Source: CAZMGT01 sp964565895
GTDB lineage: Bacteria > Armatimonadota > Zipacnadia > UBA1398 > CAZMGT01
Length of the DNA stretch: 64,000 nt
NCBI GenBank assembly: GCA_964565895.1
Contig: CAZMGT010000004.1
Span: 37,115-101,114, forward strand
Direction of reading: 5' to 3'
The number at the start of each line of letters is the position of its first letter. Position 1 is the first letter of the stretch. The translations under genes and the position numbers were made by a program. Positions 58,953-64,000 of the stretch are shown here, piece after piece. Under the pieces are notes generated by a model, which was given only the letters and a program-made list of their open reading frames with translations, was not told the DNA's origin and made no database searches.

Positions 58953-59152
58953 CGCGGGGGTAACTTGACAAACGCGCGGCGCGTGAAGTACCGGCTGCGG
59001 GCCCTCGTATAGAGAATACCGAGATGAAGCGCAACGCGCCCCAACGTTCGGCCGGCGCTTGGCAGGGGAGAGGAGCGCGGAAGCCGCCGGGAGCCGCGCG
59101 GGGAGGGCGTCGGCCGAGATACCTCAGCGCGCGAGGAGAGTGAGCCGGGCAC

Positions 59153-61351
59153 ATGGGCCACAGCGCGCGCCGGCACGCCGCGGGCGTCCGCTGTGCGCCG
59201 GCCAAGAGCGTGTTCGCCCTGTGCGCAGCGCTGGCCGCGCTGTGCGCCGGTCCGGCCTTAGCACAACAGGGCCTGCGTTACATCGACATCGAGGCCGAGC
59301 GCGTCCAGTTTCAGCTCGAGCGCGACGCAATTTTGTTCGGCGGCCCGGTCCGCGCGGAATACGGCGAGACGACGATTACCGCAAACCAAGCCCAGCTCGA
59401 GACGGCAAACAACGAGGTAGTGTTTTTCGACAACGTGCGCGTGCTGCGCGAGGGGCAGGAGATTCGCGGGGAGTGGCTGTGGATTAACCTGGACACGGGC
59501 GTGTGGATCTTCCGCTCGGCCACGGCGCGGCTTTCGCCCGAGTTTTTCGACTACAAGACGGTAGACTACATCTACATCCACGGGGAGACGATCGTCGGCG
59601 ACGAGCACTCCGCGCGCATCCTCAACGCCTGCCTGACCACCTGCGTGCGCCCGCACCCATATCACTGGTCGATCGAAGCCGAGGAGATCAAGCTGCTTGA
59701 GGACGGGAACAAGGTTAAGGTGTCCGAGGGGCACGTGAAGGTGATGGGCGTGACGATTATGCTCACGCCCTCGTTTAGTTTTTCGCGGCGGCGGGCGCGC
59801 CGGCTGCATATTACCCCGCAGGTGGGGCGGAACGAGTTCGAGGGGTTTTGGGCAAGCGTGGCCTACGACGTTACCGACCACGCCACGCTCGAGGCAAAGG
59901 TTACCGAAAAGCAAGGCAACACCTATAGCCTGGACATGGACTGGCGCGTGGGGCGCAGGTTGACGGGAAGGTTTCGCGCGGACTATCGCACGCGCTCGCA
60001 GTTTTTAACGGGCGACTTTCGCTACGAGCACCGCATTAGCCGGAGCACGCGGCTGGGGCTGGACTATAGCCTGCAGCGCAACGCAGCGTCGTTCGGCACG
60101 GCAACGTTTACCCAGCGCGCCTCGGCGAGCTTTAGCCGAAACGTGGGGCGAAACCAGATTTCGCTTAACGCGACGCGGACGAGCACAACGACGATCGACA
60201 CGCGGACGAACACGACGGCGAACCTGCGCATTGCCCAGCGCATTGCCACGCGCGGCGTGGTGGAGACGTCGCTTAGGTTTACGGAGTATGACATGGCGGA
60301 GCGGGGGATCGACCAGGAGCTGCGGACAACGGCAATGCTGCGCTATCCCATGGATTTCGGCGAGGTAACATTTTTGCGCGAGGAGCGGATAGACCTAGAC
60401 CGCGAGCGCTACCCGGGCGATGAGGGGTATGCCGTGCTGGACAAGCTCCCCGAGGTTGCCTTTCGCACGGATCTGCAGCGGCTGGGGCTGGCCGATGAGC
60501 GAAGCATTACCCTGGACGTGGTCTATGGCTTTTATCGGGAGTTTCCCGGGCCCACGGCGCAAAGTAGGTGGCTTATTGCCACGCGCTGGCGGCCGCGCTA
60601 TTTCGCCCTGGGCAGCTCACGGCTTTCCCCAATGGTGGGCTTTGAGCAGCGGCTATACGGCAACTCCGGCGCGGGGATTTACTACAACTATGGCGCTGTG
60701 CTGGAGACGCCCCTGGGGAGCAACTGGCGGAGCACGCTGGGCTGGTCCTATCAGCGCCAGCAGGGCTATACCCCGTTTCGCTTCGACAACCGGCGCGACT
60801 CGGAGACGGCGCGCGCGGGTCTGGAGTATCGCACGCTGCACCGCAATTTTGGACTAAACACGACCTACGACGTGCCGCGCGCGCGGTTTAGCGACCTGCT
60901 CATTCGCTATACACAAACGCCCAACCCAATGAACCAATTTAGCGCAACGACAGCCTATGACTTGGAAAGCGGACGGTGGCGCACGCTGTTGCTGAAGTAT
61001 CGGACGATTAAGACCGACCGCTGGTATTGGGACGTAAGCACATCGTACGACCTGGGGCGGGGGAGCCTAACCACGGTGGCCTCGGACTTTCGCTGGCGTA
61101 TCTCGCGGCGGTGGAACGTGGAGTGGCTGGGGAGGTACTCCGGCTTTCGCCAGCGGTTCGACGTAAACCGCGCGCGGCTGACATATGAGACGGACTGCGC
61201 CGTGGTCACGCTGGAGCACGACGCGATCCGCAACGATACGCGGCTAAACTTGCGCATTAGGGCGTTTCCGAGCCTTGCTGCGGATACGTTCCGCCAGGGG
61301 CGCGGGGGAGAGTACGTCGGCGGAGATTTCGGCGCGGGCGCGCCGTTTTAA
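59153..61351 (+). CDS. lptD: LptD-like LPS-assembly outer-membrane protein
   Basis: 732 residues. A signal peptide (~18-38, ending PALAQQ) precedes an OstA/LptA-like jelly roll (~45-215) with the paired cysteines of LNACLTTCVRPHPYHW and KVMGVTIMLTPSFSF. The rest is a barrel of amphipathic strands with many Arg and aromatic residues. LptD inserts lipopolysaccharide into the outer leaflet. Its presence argues for a diderm with LPS-like lipid. No other lpt gene is adjacent. Confidence 0.88.
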   Translation: MGHSARRHAAGVRCAPAKSVFALCAALAALCAGPALAQQGLRYIDIEAERVQFQLERDAILFGGPVRAEYGETTITANQAQLETANNEVVFFDNVRVLREGQEIRGEWLWINLDTGVWIFRSATARLSPEFFDYKTVDYIYIHGETIVGDEHSARILNACLTTCVRPHPYHWSIEAEEIKLLEDGNKVKVSEGHVKVMGVTIMLTPSFSFSRRRARRLHITPQVGRNEFEGFWASVAYDVTDHATLEAKVTEKQGNTYSLDMDWRVGRRLTGRFRADYRTRSQFLTGDFRYEHRISRSTRLGLDYSLQRNAASFGTATFTQRASASFSRNVGRNQISLNATRTSTTTIDTRTNTTANLRIAQRIATRGVVETSLRFTEYDMAERGIDQELRTTAMLRYPMDFGEVTFLREERIDLDRERYPGDEGYAVLDKLPEVAFRTDLQRLGLADERSITLDVVYGFYREFPGPTAQSRWLIATRWRPRYFALGSSRLSPMVGFEQRLYGNSGAGIYYNYGAVLETPLGSNWRSTLGWSYQRQQGYTPFRFDNRRDSETARAGLEYRTLHRNFGLNTTYDVPRARFSDLLIRYTQTPNPMNQFSATTAYDLESGRWRTLLLKYRTIKTDRWYWDVSTSYDLGRGSLTTVASDFRWRISRRWNVEWLGRYSGFRQRFDVNRARLTYETDCAVVTLEHDAIRNDTRLNLRIRAFPSLAADTFRQGRGGEYVGGDFGAGAPF

Positions 61352-61478
61352 CCTGCGCGCGAAGCGCCGGAGAGCGGGAGCGAGCAGGCCGTTATGCGCA
61401 GCAGGGGCAGGGCGACGTGGGAACGTGCGCGAAACGCGGCGGCCTGTGGGCGCCCCAAGAAAAAAAGGAGGCGGTTGC

Positions 61479-63482
61479 GTGAGCGCAAAGCGTGGGTTTT
61501 TGCTCTCGCTTGTCGCTGTAGCGGCGTGCTTAGGCGCGGCGCTATCGCAGGTGCCGGGTGGGAGGAACATGCAAGCGCAAAACGCGGGCGAAGCGAGCAT
61601 TGTCGTTTACGCCGACAAAACGGAAGGGACGCTCGATCCCCGGCTGTTTGGGGAGTTTAGCGAGATTATCTACAACAGCATGGACGGCGTGCTTGGGGCG
61701 GAGAAGATCCGCAGCCGCGGATTTGAAAACCCCGACGATAACGTAGACGGCGTGTCCGACCCGTGGGTGCCCATTGTCGAGGAGGGAGCACAGGCGGAGT
61801 TTGCCCGCGACCCGGAACTGGCCCTCGTCCACTTTTGCGACTACCCCGCCAACTCGCAGCGCATTCGCGTGATAAAGCCAGGGCTTGTGGGGATCGCCCA
61901 ACGGCGCGTGGCCATTAAAGAAGGCGAGGAGCTTGAGCTGAGCCTGTGGCTGAGGCAGGAGGGGTTGCAGGGCGCGGTGGTTGCGTTTCTCGCGGACGCT
62001 GAGCGGCGCGAAGTTTACTGCAGGGAGCGATTTTCGGACATCCCCGGGCAGTGGAAGAGATATACCTGCCGCATGACGGCCCCGAAGAGCAACGCCAACG
62101 CCGCGCTGGCTATTGTTGTCGAAGGCGCGGGAACGGTGTGGGTGGACCAGGTGTCGCTTATGCCTACGGACGCCGTGCACGGCTATAAGCGCGAAGTGCG
62201 CGACATTTTCAAGGAGCTTGCCCCAGCGACGATACGCATCCCCGGGGGTAACTTCGCCCAGCACTATCACTGGACCGACGGCATTGGGCCGCGCGACTTT
62301 CGCCCCGCCGTGCCCAACTACTCCTGGGGCTGCTATATGGAGCCGAACAACATCGGCACAGACGAGATGCTGCGCTTTTGGCAGGAGGAGATCGGGGCGC
62401 AGGCGATCATCTGCATCAACATCGGCGATACCGGCGGCCAGCGCCCCAAGCCAAACAACTCCACAGCGCGCGCCCTGCGCGACGCGGTGAACTGGCTGGA
62501 GTATTGCAACGGGCCAGTGGATTCGGAGTGGGGGGCCAAGCGCGCGGAAAACGGCCACCCCGAGCCGTATAACGTCAAGCTGTGGGAGATCGGCAACGAA
62601 ATCGGCTACGGGCACATAACGGGGCAGCTCGACGCGGCGACCTATGCCCGGCGCGTAGTGCAGTTTGCGCGGGCGCTGAAAGAGAAGGACCCGAAGATCG
62701 AGATCATCGCCTCGGGGCTGATGTTTAACGAGCAGTGGAACGTGCGCCTGGCGCGCGAGGCGGGGGAGTGGATCGACTACATCGCGCTGCATATGTACTA
62801 CGGCAGCCCGGAGATGCGCGACCTGCTGGCCCAGCCGCTGAACTTCGAGCGGCGGCTGAGGCGGATATACCGGCAAATTAACGACAACGCCCCGCAGGGC
62901 AAGGAGATTAAGATCGCGTTTAACGAGTGGGCCCCCTCGGCTCAGCACGGGACGCGGCCCAACGCAATTGACGCCGCGCTTTACGCTACGGCAATGCTCC
63001 ATGCGTTTATGCGGCTTCACGATGTCGTCGCCATGCAGGCGGTGACCGACGCCTGGATTCACATTCGCGTGGCGGGCAACGACATTTGGACGACGCCCAC
63101 TTATGAGGCGATGAAGCTGCAATATCGCCACCACGGGGACAAGGTGCTCGCCTGCGATGTGCGCTGCGCAACGTTCGACGCGCCCACGCAGGGAAAAGGC
63201 ATTCCCCTGCTCGACGTTGTTGCCACGCGAAGCGATGGGCGGCTTTACATCTCAGTGCTTAACAAGGGGCCGGAAGCGATCGCCGCGCGCGTGCGTATTT
63301 CCGGAGCGCAGGTGGGCGCGGGCGCGGCATATGTTATCTCCGCTCCGCTTAGCGCGCGGAACACGCGGGCCACGCCGCGGGCGATCGTCGTGAAGGAGGG
63401 CGAGGCGCCGCCGGCGGAGGAGGAGTTTGTCCGAACTTTTCCTGGATTTTCGGCGACGGTGCTTGAGTTTGCCCTGCGCTAG
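61479..63482 (+). CDS. Secreted GH51 alpha-L-arabinofuranosidase
   Basis: 667 residues with a signal peptide (1-~23). An N-terminal beta-sandwich/CBM-like region (~90-215) precedes the GH51 barrel. IRIPGGNFAQHYHWTDGIGP starts the barrel; the acid/base is Glu374 in WEIGNEIGYG and the nucleophile Glu483 in AFNEWAPS. A C-terminal beta domain follows. GTG 61479 sits after AAGGAGG. It should trim arabinose outside the cytoplasm, complementing the intracellular GH51 at 31434. Confidence 0.92.
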   Translation: MSAKRGFLLSLVAVAACLGAALSQVPGGRNMQAQNAGEASIVVYADKTEGTLDPRLFGEFSEIIYNSMDGVLGAEKIRSRGFENPDDNVDGVSDPWVPIVEEGAQAEFARDPELALVHFCDYPANSQRIRVIKPGLVGIAQRRVAIKEGEELELSLWLRQEGLQGAVVAFLADAERREVYCRERFSDIPGQWKRYTCRMTAPKSNANAALAIVVEGAGTVWVDQVSLMPTDAVHGYKREVRDIFKELAPATIRIPGGNFAQHYHWTDGIGPRDFRPAVPNYSWGCYMEPNNIGTDEMLRFWQEEIGAQAIICINIGDTGGQRPKPNNSTARALRDAVNWLEYCNGPVDSEWGAKRAENGHPEPYNVKLWEIGNEIGYGHITGQLDAATYARRVVQFARALKEKDPKIEIIASGLMFNEQWNVRLAREAGEWIDYIALHMYYGSPEMRDLLAQPLNFERRLRRIYRQINDNAPQGKEIKIAFNEWAPSAQHGTRPNAIDAALYATAMLHAFMRLHDVVAMQAVTDAWIHIRVAGNDIWTTPTYEAMKLQYRHHGDKVLACDVRCATFDAPTQGKGIPLLDVVATRSDGRLYISVLNKGPEAIAARVRISGAQVGAGAAYVISAPLSARNTRATPRAIVVKEGEAPPAEEEFVRTFPGFSATVLEFALR

Positions 63483-63760
63483 GGGCGCTTGTGAGAAGTT
63501 TCGCAAGGGTGGCTGGGGGAGAGACGGGGCTTTGTATTTTGCAAAGAAATTTCTTGCAAAACAAGCGCGCCGCGCGCCTTTCCGTGCTATCATGAATGTG
63601 GACGAAGGAGGGAACGGTTGAGGAAAAGAAAGCGCTTTTGGAAATGGTGGGGAGGGAGCGAGGAGCGGAGAGAGGGGTTTTTTGCCAAGCGGGAAATTAG
63701 TGAAAACGATCACAAACGCGCGCGAGTGGCTTTCGCGTTTTCTCTGGAGACGGCTCGGCA
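63483..63760. other. Spacer upstream of the HdrC-like gene
   Basis: 278 bases without a supportable gene. It contains a palindromic element (63537-63561) and a TATCAT -10-like hexamer (63588-63593) without a matching -35. Confidence 0.5.
63537..63561. promoter_or_regulatory. 25-bp near-perfect palindrome, candidate operator
   Basis: TTTTGCAA and TTGCAAAA flank the self-complementary core GAAATTTC, with one extra A on the left. It is the only AT-rich island between the GH51 and HdrC-like genes. The layout suggests a dimeric repressor or activator site controlling the downstream redox operon. Confidence 0.6.
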
Positions 63761-64000
63761 ATGAAGCTTTACAGGCAAGGGCAGGAGCTTGTCCCCGACC
63801 CTTCGTTTACCGAGCGCGTAAAGCAACTGACGGACACTCCGTTTGAGCGCTGCAACCAGTGTAGCAAGTGCACCGCGGGCTGCCCCGTGGCGTTTGCCAT
63901 GGACATTATGCCCAACCAGGTGTGCCTGCTCGTGCAGCGCGGGTTGGGCGAGCCGCTTTTGCAAAGCTCGACGATTTGGCTTTGTTCGTCGTGCGAGACG
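63761..64000 (+). CDS. Heterodisulfide reductase subunit C-like 4Fe-4S protein, N-terminal part
   Basis: 80 residues to the window edge, open. Cys31, Cys34, Cys37 and Cys41 (CNQCSKCTAGCP) form a 4Fe-4S motif, and Cys75/Cys78 (WLCSSCET) begin a second. This two-cluster pattern with DIMPNQV and QRGLGEPLL matches HdrC, the electron-delivering subunit of HdrABC complexes. It probably starts an hdr operon beyond the window. Confidence 0.85.
   Translation, partial: MKLYRQGQELVPDPSFTERVKQLTDTPFERCNQCSKCTAGCPVAFAMDIMPNQVCLLVQRGLGEPLLQSSTIWLCSSCET

Noticed and set aside
58965..58990. TTGACA as an lptD promoter
   Set aside because: No acceptable -10 at 16-19 bases; the best is TACCGG, and a TATAGA lies too far downstream.
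61542..63134. 530-codon minus-strand open frame
   Set aside because: Lies inside the secreted GH51 gene in antisense; no recognisable motif.
1..64000. tRNA, rRNA, CRISPR arrays, insertion sequences, prophage
   Set aside because: I looked for T-loop motifs, regular short repeats, transposases and integrases and saw none.

Overview
High-GC bacterial chromosome segment around the replication origin. It carries rpmH-rnpA-yidD-yidC-jag on the plus strand and dnaA-dnaN on the minus strand. Hallmarks point to a diderm bacterium resembling Armatimonadota or a related phylum. They are an LptD-type outer-membrane protein, lipoproteins, a Tat-exported sulfatase, and a pseudopilin whose N-terminus runs GFTLIE...FPVFAKAREKAR and which carries an H-x9-DG motif. 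This placement rests on motif resemblance only. The tungstate-type ABC transporter, the heterodisulfide-reductase-like subunit and the URO-D/corrinoid-methyltransferase relative suggest an anaerobic or facultative lifestyle. Two N runs (10619-10718 and 43860-43869) show a draft assembly.

Layout. 1-2.5 kb: dnaN (partial) and dnaA with DnaA-box-bearing spacers on both sides (bipartite oriC candidate). 2.5-5.6 kb: rpmH-rnpA-yidD-yidC-jag, with a YidC whose periplasmic part is TPR-like. 5.6-10 kb (minus): Glu-rich lipoprotein, degenerate WecA/MraY-like membrane domain fused to a WecG/TagA glycosyltransferase, and ahcY. 10-13 kb: repetitive PepSY-like acidic protein with an OmpR/histidine-kinase pair. 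13-18.8 kb: NYN protein, UbiA-type prenyltransferase, flippase-like protein, a deleted GH10 xylanase remnant, a small secreted protein, an oxidoreductase and a LysE exporter. 18.9-21.5 kb: split glutamate-synthase pieces (GATase and GXGXG) with DUF2284 but no FMN domain. 21.5-27.9 kb: mnmE followed by a tight operon (lipoyl/PSBD protein, acpS, fabG, ketosynthase, His-less ketosynthase, E1-alpha) ending in a terminator.

28-43.6 kb: hybrid kinase, sulfatase, intracellular GH51, M20 peptidase, TolB-like propeller lipoprotein, wtpABC-like tungstate transporter, URO-D family protein, polA and a DUF6159-like protein. 43.6-64 kb: Tat-exported Gfo/Idh/MocA protein, pseudopilin, secreted hydrolases (SGNH, subtilase, esterase, clan-A glycosidase), sugar isomerase, transketolase, Fe-dependent alcohol dehydrogenase, LptD, a secreted GH51 and the start of an HdrC-like gene.

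Plant-polysaccharide use (two GH51 enzymes, a GH10 relic, sulfatase, esterases, sugar isomerase, transketolase) is a recurring theme. The best candidate for an undescribed system is the operon at 22994-27902. It combines a catalysis-free lipoyl carrier and a lone E1-alpha with a fatty-acid-type ketosynthase pair.
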